DNA of 64,000 nt from Episyrphus balteatus (lineage: Eukaryota; Arthropoda; Insecta; Diptera; Syrphidae): positions 77,880,253-77,944,252 of the forward strand of contig NC_079135.1 of the NCBI RefSeq assembly GCF_945859705.1, read 5' to 3'. The position numbers were made by a program, and so were the translations under genes. This document shows positions 24,069-35,443 of this stretch, one piece after another. How positions within the stretch are numbered: the stretch's first letter is position 1; each line of letters begins with the position of its first letter. The notes under the pieces were generated by a model, which saw only the letters and a list, made by a program, of their open reading frames with translations, had not been told where the DNA came from and did no database searches.

Positions 24069-26689
24069 TATTTATCTATAAATGAAAACCAAGAGTATCT
24101 TTGAGATTTGAGTTATATCTCGGCTGCCCCAATTTTATCCCTGACATTAGATACAATTAAAATCTATATCTTGAAATAAAGTACGATGATATTTTAGAGA
24201 AATTATGTTTGTATATCCTCGGCTTATAGAGTAAATAATTACTAAATCAATTTTACACTCCTTAAAAAATATGGAATTTTTGAATAAATTCACGCCAATA
24301 CAAATTCATTTTTTAAGTTATGCCATTAAATGTAAAAGAATTTATAGTACTGGAAAGCTTTATGGATATTTAATTAATTTTCGAAAAAAATGTGTGTTGT
24401 GTTAGAAGGTGGTCTTCAAAGAACGGAACAATCACCACCTTACTTTGGTTATAAATGTTTTTCAATTCAAAGAAATACCTTCAATCCTAAGCATCATCAT
24501 TTTATTCTTTAAAATCTATTATGCGTTACAAACTGCTCCATATTTTACGATTCAAAAAGACAAATATTAAGTTCAACTTTCTGTTAAAAAAAAACTGATT
24601 CTCACAAAATATTTAAATTTTCTGCTCAATTTAAACTTTTATTTCTGTGAGCTCAAAAGTTTTGATATAAATCAGGATCATTCTGCTAAAGATTGCATCA
24701 GTATATCGTATACCTATATTTGTTTTTTCCCAAGAAATTCAGTACAATTTTTATTTTCATGAAACAAATAATAAAAAAAAAAAAACAATCATATACTATA
24801 TAAAATACAAATCCCACTGAAAACACAATTGCTCCAGTTATCTTAACTTATATATTTTTTAGTTTTGTTTTCAAGTAGATAATCCTCAAAACTTCCTCCT
24901 CCGAAGAATTCAAAAGCAATATTCTTTCTTTAAAGTAGGTGTGGAACGAGAGTGCATAATAATTGCACCCCGTTTTACTATGCAGCAGTAGCAACAGCAA
25001 CAGCACAACTTCAAACTTTTTATCTATTTCATATAAGTATCTTTTTACATATAGCTTCAAGCATTTATACTATGAGTATATTTTTTTTTAAATTAAACAT
25101 TTCATTCTTTTTCGTTATAATAACCTAAGTTGACTATTTTTCTTGTTTTAAAAAAGGCTTAATGCAAAAGGAGCTTACTCAAGCAGAGATATGCATATCT
25201 CTAAAGATGGCGGATGAAAATAAAAAAAACAGCAACAATATAAAATAAACATTTACAAAAAAAAAAAGAAAAACATCATCATCAACATTACCCTATCTAC
25301 CACAACAATAACACATCTGTACTTTAAGTAATGTCATAACAAAGATTGCTAAAGGGACTTCTGCAACTGGTGAAATCAAAAAAAATTTTAATAATTTTTT
25401 TATTATTTTTGTTATTTTTTTCTTCGTTATCAAAAAAAAAAAAATATGGAAAAAAAAAACATTTACAGTTAACAACAATAGCAATGCCGCAAAGGACGTT
25501 GACACTTTCCAGTTGCATCGAAGCGATGCCAAAATCTACATTTTCTGACGTTTGGGGTAGCGTAATGTTTGTTGGTTCTTTCGGGTGTGAATGCAAATAT
25601 CTTCTGTGGCGGCTAGACTTAGTCACGAATCGGCCCGAATCAGTTAAAATGTAAGGATTTATACAAACAGTTAACAAAATATGTCCGAAATAATGACATA
25701 ATTTAAAAAATCTTAGGACTGAGAAAAACTGACAATATTAAAAATATTTTAAGTTTCTTTTGGCTTTCAAACCCTGGAAGTTAAACTGGGCCATAATTAC
25801 TTTTATCATTCGGTCATGTTAAAAACCCACTACTGACCATGTAAGGATGACAATAATTAACAGTGTTTCCATCTGCAATAGATGTATATGCGCACAGTTT
25901 AAAGTCTATTTTATCCTCATCGTTGTAGTATTTTTTTTTTCTTTTTGCGCAAAATTTTATTATTTCTGATGGTTTGTCGCCAAAATTTTTATTCGGAACA
26001 TGCATATACACCATAGATATTTACTCCAACGTAAACACGTAGAAATAGGAAGTTATACTAACTGAATTCGGGAAGATATCTTCTTGACATGTTTACGTAG
26101 TGTATGTGGGGGTAATTCTACATCTACCTAACATTTCCAAAATTTCTTCTTCTAGCAGTCGTTAAAGGCAAAAGGCACACAACGACAACGATGATGATGA
26201 TGACATTGTAGGTTTTTCATTTGTTTTTTTTTTTTTTTTGTTTTTTACTTTTTTTGACTTTTTGAAGGTACATTGAACCATTTCCATGAGGATATTTTTT
26301 TTCTTTTTTTTTGTGGTAAACGAAGTAGTTTGAACAATTTTCATGTCACCCGAGGAATAAGAAAATAGAAAAGAAAAACATTGTTTGCTTTGGATAACGA
26401 TGAAAAGTTATGCATTTTGAATTTGCTTTTCCATTGGAAAAACTACTGTAATACGAAAGGTTGGAGTTTTCGAAAATTGTCAGAGTGTTGTAATAGTTTC
26501 TTTTTTTGGAAAAAGTAGGTACTTCAAAATATCTAAGTTTCAAGAACTATTGTAAACTTTTAGATATTTAAGTAAAGAAAAGATGCTACGCGATGCAAAC
26601 TTGTATTAGAAAAGACAAGAAATATTAATGATAACACTTACTAGATGTTAACTGTTTTCTTGTATATGAGGAAGTCGTAATAGTCTAAC
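24069..26689. other. Non-coding interval, poly-A/T rich
   Basis: The satellite copy resumes at 24069-24130. A T-rich segment at 25385-25430 (TTTTAATAATTTTTT... TTATTTTTTTCTTCGTTATC) is nearly repeated at 40393-40433. A moderately GC-rich stretch at 25480-25650 has no supported gene. Confidence 0.4.
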
Positions 26690-28145
26690 AGCCGGCAGCA
26701 TATTTTGGCAGTTTTGATATAACCGAAATTCGAGTGTGCACATATCTAGATATGCACCACAGTATGTCAACGTAAAAAGTCTGGCAGTGATCTTTTTCAG
26801 CTTTCTCTTGCCAGACGCATCCAAAGTGCAGCAAAAAATCAACTTTTGGCGTTTTGGTATAACCGAATAAATGATACACCAAAAAATCATAAAAAATCCC
26901 CTGATTTTGAAACTGTGCGTACCAGAAGTTTTTTTTTCAGCTTTCGGCCCGCCAGACCGCTTTGAAGCATTTTGAAATGCATTTTTCTAATAAAAACTTT
27001 TTCTAACAAAAATCCGAAATGCATTTTGACTTCAGGGATCGAAAGAGCATAAACCCAGGGATCGAAAGAGTCTAAAACCACATTTTGTACAATCGCACCA
27101 AGAGTCATTTTGTTTATCCCTATAGATCGAAAACGGTCTGTCAAATCGAAAAACCAATATTGTAACAAATGAAGGTAATAAAAATATCTACAACTTTTAC
27201 TACGAAAAATTTTTTTTAAAAACGCTCAAGTAAAAGAGATATGACAAAAATAAGAAAATCACACCCTAACTTTTAAACCAAAGGGATAATCGAAAAATGT
27301 TATTTAACATAATTGTAGAAAATTAAATTATTTCAAGTTTGTCATACATTGTTTTTCTGTAGGTTCAAAAATACGCGAGTTATGTGAAAAACTAAAATTT
27401 TTATTAAAAAAAACAAAAATGGCGGCCAATTGACTCTTGGTGCGATTGTACAAAATGTGGTTTTAGACTCTTTCAATCCCTGTGTTTATTCTCTTTCGAT
27501 CCCTGAAGTCAAAATGCATTTCGGATTTTTTCCCAGACCCCCATATAGCAAAATCTAACTTTCCCGTACTATTGAGATACCTTTTAGGGCGTCTGGCAGA
27601 GGGTAGGCTGAAACAAAACTGGCTTAAACTTACATTTTCTTAATCAGGAAAAGTCAGAGAAAATTAATATTTGGCCATCATATGGTTACTCTAAACAAAA
27701 AATATTATTTCAATTTTATAAAAAAAACAGAAACTAGGTGTTTTTTGTATGGAAAAACCTGTTTGGGAAACCTTTAAGGGCGTCTGGCAGAGGGAAGGCT
27801 GAAAAATATCTGGCTTAAACTTATATTTTCTAAACCAGGAATAGACATAGAATTTTAATTTGTTACCATCATACGGTTATACCCAACAGAAAATAAGCTA
27901 TTAGGTTTTTTATTAGAAAAATGCATTTCAAAATGCTTCAAAGCGGTCTGGCGGGCCGAAAGCTGAAAAAAAACTTCTGGTACTCACATTTTTGAAATCA
28001 GGGGATTTTTTATGATTTTTTGGTGTATCATTTATTCGGTTATACCAAAACGCCAAAAGTTGATTTTTTGCTGCACTTTGCATATCTAGATATGTACAAA
28101 CTCGAATTTCGGTTATATCAAAACTGCCAAAATATGCTGCCGGCT
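26690..28145. mobile_element. Nested palindromic element (1.46 kb) with AGCCGGCAGC ends
   Basis: The outer arms are 26690-27002 and 27905-28145, starting AGCCGGCAGCATATTTTGGC. The right arm lacks about 65 bp present in the left, between ATCTAGATATG and AAAGTGCAGC. Inner arms 27011-27108 and 27431-27528 are nearly identical inverted copies (GCATTTTGACTTCAGGGATC ... CAATCGCACCAAGAGTCA). The remaining loop has a tandem duplication of ~130 bp at 27580 and 27772 (GGGCGTCTGGCAGAGGG). No coding capacity was seen; class unassigned. Confidence 0.75.
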
Positions 28146-31100
28146 CTCGGTCTATAAGCTATTCGAAAAAACTACAAACTAAAATAGAATGTTCAAAAAT
28201 GAATAAACCCAGCATCGATCAAATAAGGACACATGTCTTTAAATCATTGTTCTAATTTGTTGGAAATTTTAACCGTTTGTTTTTTTAGAAATATCCAAAA
28301 GTTGGGTAAAAACACGGGTTACTTGGTAAATTCCCGTCTTTCATTCTAAATATACCATTTTTTTAAATAAAAATCACTTTCTTTTTGACCAGTAATTTGG
28401 AAAATAATTTTTTTAATAGTTTTTATGCATTTTTTAATGTCAATTCGGAAGTATAGTGTATAGACAAGAATAAAAAATGTTTATTTTTTTTTTGAAGTCA
28501 TACGAAAAGGACACATCTTTTTCTAAACTTTTTGTTTTTTCTGTGAAGTTGCCGTGTGGTTTAGTTGAAGCTAAAATTCTTCTAGGGCACTTGTTTGTTT
28601 TAAATAGATAAACAATTAGTTAATAATAAGACAAGTAAAAATTGACAAATTGGAGCTTTTGGCAAGCAACAATGAATAATTTCAATCTTACATTTTCATA
28701 TAAACTTTTCTTTAAAAAAGATTTCAGTGTTTTGTTTTTTTTTCTAACAAAATGGTAGTTAAATCAAATTAGTACATTATGCTGTAACTCGTAAAAGGGA
28801 AACACGGGAAAAATTGTGCTATTGTGTTGAAAGGTAGGACAGTATTTTACATTTCAGTATCTTATTTTCAGTGGGCACTCGAAGTCAAACTAAGGTAAAA
28901 CAAAAGTAATACAAATTGCTTCGCTAAATGGTTCTATTACAATCAGAGCTGCATGCCGGGACACACTGAAATTTGTCCACAGGAAATGGCCATGCAAATA
29001 ATTTTTGAAATGCAGAACTGTGCGGAGTGAGTTCACGAGATGCGATTGCATAAACTTTTAAACATTAAAAGCACAGAACGTCCATCGTTCCATCTTACAG
29101 ATTTCCTCAAAATAAAATCGCCTTCTTTGTGCAACTTTTCGGAAATCTGGTCCTGGCTTATTTTTTTAAATTATTTTTTCAAATTCCCTTTTGTTAATCA
29201 AAAAAAGTGAAAAAAATTTCATCAAATTTTTTGGAAAATATGTCTGAATATCCAGAAAATATTGAGTTTAAAAAAAAAAAAGAGATTCGGATGTTATTTC
29301 CGTGGACCTTAGTAGTTCGACTTTTTGAAAACTTACTTCGACTTTTTGAAAACTTTATTCGATGAACGTGTTATATGGAGAAATTTGACTGTCTATATCA
29401 ACTAATTCAAATGCAAAGAAACTGGCTTTGAGTAAGGTCACTTTCACTAATAAACGAAGGACTGTTTCGTTTGTGATAAAATATTGGGCAGTCAGGTACT
29501 TATATATGAATCGGTGACAATATAATTGTGATTTTAATTAAACTTATGTTAGGAGGGCCAAAACCCCCATTATTTCAGATATATAGAAGCCGAATTTCCA
29601 ACACATTTACAATTTTTACACCTCAATTGACATTCGTAAATTTCATATTCACTCAAATAGACACGCTATTTAAAATTATATCTAGTGGTTTTAATCTCAA
29701 GTTAAAAAAAGCGTATTAAAAATGAAAACAATCAAATACCTATGTATGTGGTTTTAACAATCATCAATTCATTCATGAAAACAATGAAAAACTCTAAATT
29801 GATTCCTCAAAAATTAATTTCTTAGGTACGATATCTTTGCTTAAAAGTAAAAAAACAGTTTTCAAATCTTATCAATTACATATTTAAAATGTTTAGTAGA
29901 ATTAAATCCGAAGGATAATTTTATGTTAATTATATTGAATTTATTTAAAAACTAAGAAAATGAAGTACACCCAAGATTTTTTCACTTTTAGCCAGCGATT
30001 TATAAAGAGTCCAGCCATGGATATAATTTTACTGAATAAAAATACCTTTTAAATACTATAAACTGCAATCGAAATTTCAGAGAAAACAGACTTTCCCATC
30101 AGGCATCATCATGTATATCGGTCCATGATGTCACTGTGATTCCTTAATTTCCATTCCAATCAGCTACCAAATATAGCTCATCGAATCCTGAATGCTGCCG
30201 TTTTTGTGGCTCAAACTCAGGCCGCCACAGATCGACCGCCTGAACCAATTTTCTCTGTCTCCATTTTTACCTCGACGGCATGGCCAATGGTCCAGCTCTC
30301 TAGCTTCATCAGCTACAGCATATCAAGCTCCATAAAACGTCAACGTATATTGAGAGAAAGATGGTAGAAGTTCGTTCAGTTCTACTCAATAAATGTCAGA
30401 GTGATTGAATTTATTGCTAATTGATTGCGTTTTTCAATTCAGACTCCGAATTGGAAAGAAGTGATGCCTTCTGGAGAAGTCTGCTTTTACCTTATTCAAC
30501 TATAACAACAATAACGAAGAGTTGTAGCATTCGAAACAAAACCTAGATAGAACCACAATTGTATTATGTAGTCCTCATTCATGCTTATGGGTTGGCGTTG
30601 TTCCTCAGACCAGACCTCAAGTCCAAATCGATCTAAGGAGGAGGTGGATGGTTGGGAATGGCGGCCGGTGGCGGCGGGCGACGACGACAACGTGAGGGCA
30701 GATGGAAGGACGTAAAAATGCACATTGGCCTGCCACAAACTGTCGGTCGGTTGGTTGGTTTGGTGGGGTTTTCATTTTACAAACGGCCGACCATGTGTTA
30801 GCTTTGTGGTATGATGCCCAATGGACTTTGTCGAGGAAGACTCCGCAACAACCAACCAGCATCACCGCACCGCACCGCACCGACCAACCCGGCGAAATAA
30901 ATGAATTTGCAACGAGGCACGAAAGGCCTGTCAGATGATTTAGAAGAGTTTAGCGTCAATGCAATTTTATAATTGAAAACGTGATGCTCCTAAATGGATT
31001 CTGAGATGTTCGCTTTTGAATTCGCATAGGTAAATGGCCCGATGATGTTAGCGATGCAATGTTTGGTTGGGTTTGGTTTTGGTATAAATGCGCTAGCTGT

Positions 31101-31954
31101 GTGTTAATCCATTCACATTTGAGGCTTTTGTATAAGACCTGCGAGCTTAGTTAAGTGAAAAAGAAAATCCCACTCATGAACCTTTCTTCACAAATCTACC
31201 AAATGGAGGTTAGTGTTTGAAAGTGAATAATTATTCAATTTGGTTAAGTCTGAGTGGGCTTACCACATAATAAACGTTATTGGTATAAAATCTGTGAAGT
31301 GCAATTTCTTACTATTTATTAAAGAACTTAATATGCTTGTACAAAATGTTGCTTTGAATCGCAACAGGGTTTAACTTTTGAAGTTTAGGAGGAATTTCCG
31401 ACAAAAGGCTTGCTGGGAGAAGTTGCAAAAAAAGTGATGTATTTTTGTGCTAATTAGCAGTAATTAACTCAATAAAGAAGTGCCTATAATTTCTCGACAT
31501 CATTTTAGGTGTTAGTCTTCAACTTTTGAATTTTGTTCAAAAGTGTTAAATATTGAAAGAAAAGTTACGAGTAGAAGAAGAGAATAGCTAAATACTAACA
31601 ATCCAGGAAAGATAGGGACAAGGGTCAGACAAATTAGGTAATTCATGATTTTTTTAGAATTGGTTTCTATTGGAATCACGTAATTTGAAGGTACTTTTTA
31701 GTTATAAATTTTGATTTTAAGAAATTTCAGACAAAATGGGAAAATTAAATGAGGAAGTAAATTTATAGAAAAGGCCAAAACAAATGAAAATTAAAATTTT
31801 TTTTTTGATGTACAAGAAAATTATTTTTACAATAAAAGTTTTTTTTTCTAAAGAAAAGATATACTTATTTAAAAAGGGTAAGGAAGTATTTAAGAAGACT
31901 TTTTACGAGCAGAGAAAATGTAAGTTCTTATTAATGACGGAATAAAGAAGTATT
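28146..31954. other. Non-coding interval with GC-rich block 30130-30935
   Basis: 28146-30100 is AT-rich with nothing supported. 30130-30935 is the GC-richest non-exonic stretch here (runs such as GGCGGCCGGTGGCGGCGG and CCGCACCGCACCGCACCG). Open frames on both strands are 60-90 codons, without recognisable features. It could be cis-regulatory or an untranslated exon. A possible promoter follows at 31083. Confidence 0.4.
31083..31088 (+). promoter_or_regulatory. Possible TATA box with a downstream initiator-like ATTCACA
   Basis: TATAAA sits in locally GC-richer sequence (GGTATAAATGCG) 32 nt before the A of ATTCACATT at 31115, the expected TATA-to-start spacing. A short ATG frame (31176, MNLSSQIYQME) runs into GTTAGT at 31209, which could be a donor. 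I found no convincing following exon, so this may be a promoter of an unseen gene or chance. Confidence 0.25.
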
Positions 31955-31957
31955 TAA

Positions 31958-32679
31958 GGCCCATTTGCTGAAACGAGTCTTAAATAATTATGTGAAACAT
32001 AAACCCTTAAATTAAACATATAGTGGTTTGCACAAACTCAAAATTGGGTCATAAATTGCTCTAAGTTTGACATAACTTAGGGGGAAGAAATAGTAGAACT
32101 TAAGGGTTTTATGTTCTATTTAAAGTATTTTATTGACCAAAACAGAAAGAACGCGGCTTTAAAAATTGATGCATGTGGTAAAAAAGGAAATATATTTTCA
32201 ATTTAATATATATTTACTCACATTCATTAACATTAACCATTTACCGGTGGTAAAATTTACAACACACATTTTTGAAACACTGTTCACTTTTTGTTTTTAT
32301 ATTGGTCATATATAGTTTTTGACAAACAAAAATATTTACAAAACAAATTCTGTCAAATAAATAATTTTTTTATTAAATTAAATACACTTTTATTGCCACT
32401 TTCACTATTTTACACTTTTTTTCTGCAATTAAAATTGCCAAAATAATAAATTTGTTAAATTATTTTCGGTAAATTGCTCAAAAACAATTTAAATTAACTG
32501 ACGTTTGTGTTGTTTGACATTTTAAATTGAAGTTCTCAGCGATTTCTCGCATGAAAGTAAATCGTTGCTAGGATGAACATAAATATTTTTTAGAAACTTA
32601 GAATAAACTAAGTAAAACATAAGAGTTATGTTCGTCCTATCTAAGACTAGAATTTATGACTAGTATGAGCAAATGGGCC
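31958..32679. mobile_element. PIF/Harbinger-like MITE (722 bp), TSD TAA
   Basis: The ends are GGCCCATTTGCT and AGCAAATGGGCC (12-bp perfect), with a further match at the inner GAGTC / GACTAG. They are flanked by TAA at 31955-31957 and 32680-32682. A 3-bp TWA duplication plus GGCC/GGGC ends is the Harbinger signature. No transposase frame. Confidence 0.7.
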
Positions 32680-32682
32680 TAA

Positions 32683-33768
32683 GAAGAATGTAGGTATTTC
32701 CGATTATAGAAGATCTTAAGAATCATTAGATTTTCTTAATTCTTCCTATCAGACCTCCTATTTTTATCTTATAAATCGTTCCTAACGAAGAATGTCAGAA
32801 ACGTTTTGTAGAGTCTAATCTCCTTCTGTAAGTATTTATGGGCAAAAAATATATCAGTTTGATAAACTTTACCCATCTCTTGAATTCATTGACTTTGGAG
32901 GTCTTATTGAAAAAAAAAAAAAACAACAATCGAGACCTGCAGATATGTAGGTTATTTAGATTAGAAGTCTGTATCGATGTAAATCATGAAATTTTAGATA
33001 ACAATTTTTTTCAGAGGATTCAGTTTTATAAATTTCATTCATTTTGTATGTTTTAAAATATGACAATCGAAAATTGAGGAGTGGTTTTGAAAAACTCAAC
33101 AAATGTATTTTTCAGGAAAGTTTACTTTTTGAACAGTAAAAATTTGCTTTTAAATTTTTTATAAAATTATTATTTGCATTGAAAAAGAAAATTGCCTTAA
33201 AAAAATCAAAACACATTTCTTTAGTTCTGCAAAAATTCTCCTCAATTGTACTTATGGAATAGAACAACAGGCAATTTCGTGTAGCAGGTAGCACCCCAAA
33301 TCAGCTCAATAAATATTGCATTTAATAATATCAAAAGTCATGAACTTTTTTGTGTTGATAATATAATAAGTTATCAAAAAGTATCAATTTATGTGTACAA
33401 AAGCACCGGAAACGTTTGAAATGCCCAGTTTGTATTAATTCTCTAGGAAAAGTATTGGTGTCGTATAGAAACAATGTCAAAGTTTTCAATAAAATCATCC
33501 AAGGATGATAAAGGAGGCCGAAAAAGTTATTTTTTTATATTTCAAAGAGTGAACGAATTTAATTTTCTGCATAAAAATATTACGAAAAATCTTTCAAAAG
33601 CTAAAAACAAAAATAGTTTAAATTATCTATTTTCTATTCTATTTTATATTCTAACTTCAAATTCCAATATCTTACGAGTAAGCATAACTAAATTTTATAG
33701 AAAGATACCAACAAAGTTTTTAATGTTTAGTTTAGCTTAAAATCAATTATAAAAATTACTTTAAAAGG
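32683..33768. other. Non-coding interval, nothing supported
   Basis: AT-rich; frames up to 88 codons are Asn/Lys/Phe-rich and random-looking. Confidence 0.4.
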
Positions 33769-33776
33769 GTCTGAGT

Positions 33777-34261
33777 CAGGGTTCGGACATTACTTCGAAA
33801 TCTACTTCTCTACTTCTCTTTTTCAGGAACTACTTCAATTTCTTGATTGAAAAATATTTTCAAACAATAAATTTAGAGAAATTAGAGAGAAAGGGATTTA
33901 ACTTCAATTTTGAATCTGGTCTAGGCATTGAGAAATAAAGCTGCACTAAAATCTCAAAAGATGAATTATTTTATTCGAATCCAAGATATTAATAAAATGT
34001 ACAGTACATACCTATCAAAGTAATTTTGACTAATTTAGAAGAATTCTTGATCAAAAATTTGTTAGATTATGCTGAACTGACCGTTTTACCCCACAGCACC
34101 GTTGCAACGACTAGATCGGAAAGGTTTTTTGGAAAAGAATATAATAAAAAAAGTTAAGAAAAATAATTTTGTTGAAAAATATCTACTTCCGAAATTTTGG
34201 AATTACCTTACTTTTTTTTTCAAAGTTGCTTCGAAATTTTGAAACTGAATTCCGAATCCTG
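33777..34261. mobile_element. hAT-like MITE (485 bp) with CAGGGTTCGGA ends
   Basis: The left end CAGGGTTCGGA and right end TCCGAATCCTG are inverted with one mismatch, and CTTCGAAAT recurs just inside both. Flanking octamers GTCTGAGT (33769-33776) and TTCTGAAT (34262-34269) agree at 6 of 8 positions, as expected for an aged 8-bp hAT duplication. The first bases CAGGGTT match the larger hAT-like element at 13987. Confidence 0.6.
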
Positions 34262-34792
34262 TTCTGAATTGATTTTCAGATCCAAAAAATGTTATGCCAT
34301 TTAGGTATGTGAATTGACGAGACTTTGACAGTGCCTTCATTTTATTTGAAATATATTTTGAACATGCAAATTCTGTTTAAAAACTTATTTTAAAACCAGG
34401 TTGTAAATTAGTTGAAAATTGATTGGAAAACATTTTAAAAGGTGAAAGGTGGAACAAGGAGGACAGATGAAAGTAGCAGTTTACAGTTGAAGATGACAAT
34501 TGATGACAGATAACAATAAGAAGCAGAAGGAGAAGAAGAAAACCGTAAACAAGAACTGTTTTTGTTTTGTGGGCTGTTTATTAGAAAGGGTACAACAGCA
34601 TCTAACTGATTAGCCCAAATGTTGTGTCTGGGGTTTCACCTGTTTCGCATTATTTCAACTAAAGTTCAAAACAAAACAACAAAAGATACAGTTGATAAAA
34701 AATGTAAAATGATCGATGACATTTTACAATTCACATTAGACAAATGACAAAGGGCATTTCATTTATAAAATTGAAATTTAAAAAATTAAAAT

Positions 34793-34822
34793 GCACGACT
34801 GAGGTCGCACGTACTTGCTCTT
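34793..34822 (+). repeat. Dispersed-repeat terminus (plus-strand copy)
   Basis: GCACGACTGAGGTCGCACGT then ACTTGCTCTT; same terminus as 18491. The copy continues into TTAAGAGCTGGCTC and is interrupted soon after by the Harbinger-like MITE at 34920. Confidence 0.65.
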
Positions 34823-34919
34823 GCAGTTCAAAGCACTTTTATGTTTGTCTACTTGTAGATTTTAAGAGCTGGCTCTTAATTAAAAAAAAAAATTGATATT
34901 GGGGAAGAGCCGACATTTA

Positions 34920-35443
34920 GGGCGGAATAGTCGTCACTCAAGTTGAGAAATATCTTAAGCATTCGCTCAAGCGAATCCTTATTCATAGTCATCACTTGAG
35001 TCGAAATTTTCCTCAAGTGAATGTCTGAGGAGGCTTTTCTACTTGAGGAAGCGCTTAAGTTTTTTTTTCAGTCAGTTGACATTAAAACGCAAGTGTCATT
35101 GCGAGCGTTTGTTTTTATTATTTAACAATTAAAAGTTGCACTAATTTTATAATAAAATAAATGAATCGCGAATATTTAATTGAGTTGTACGAGTGGGACG
35201 ACGAATTCGACGAGTATGTTGGACAAACGAGTGCGAATTATTAAAACAAAAGTTTTTTTGATGACAGTTAATTCAAATCAGTCAAATTTTCAAGTTTGAG
35301 AAAAAATTGTCCTCAAGACAAGATTTTTCTTTACTCAAGTGACAGCCCTATTTTCAATTCCCTTGAGCGATTGCTTGAAATATTTCTCAACTTACTGGAG
35401 TTGAGAAAAATCTAAACTCAAGTAACGACTATGAATTTCGCTC
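34920..35443. mobile_element. PIF/Harbinger-like MITE (524 bp), TSD TTA
   Basis: The left end GGGCGGAATAGTCGTCACTC and right end GTAACGACTATGAATTTCGCTC are imperfect inverted repeats extending ~27 bp, flanked by TTA at 34917-34919 and 35444-35446. Inside are further inverted ACTCAAGT / ACTTGAGT motifs. A 27-codon frame at 35161 may be a transposase relic. Confidence 0.7.
35161..35244 (+). pseudogene. 27-codon frame inside a Harbinger-like MITE, possible transposase start relic
   Basis: ATG AAT CGC GAA ... TAA encodes 27 residues (starts MNREYLIELYEW, then DDEFDEYVG). Base composition is unlike the surroundings: codons such as CGC, TGG, GAC and GAG make a balanced, acidic, protein-like stretch in otherwise AT-rich DNA, and it lies behind a T/A-rich leader. 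This fits a MITE formed by internal deletion of an autonomous element that kept the first codons of its protein. The family link is inferred only from the host MITE; I could not align it to a transposase. Confidence 0.35.

Noticed and set aside
26648..27168. Minus-strand frames of 65-93 codons
   Set aside because: They lie inside the palindromic element, and the matching arm has mutated, non-equivalent frames.
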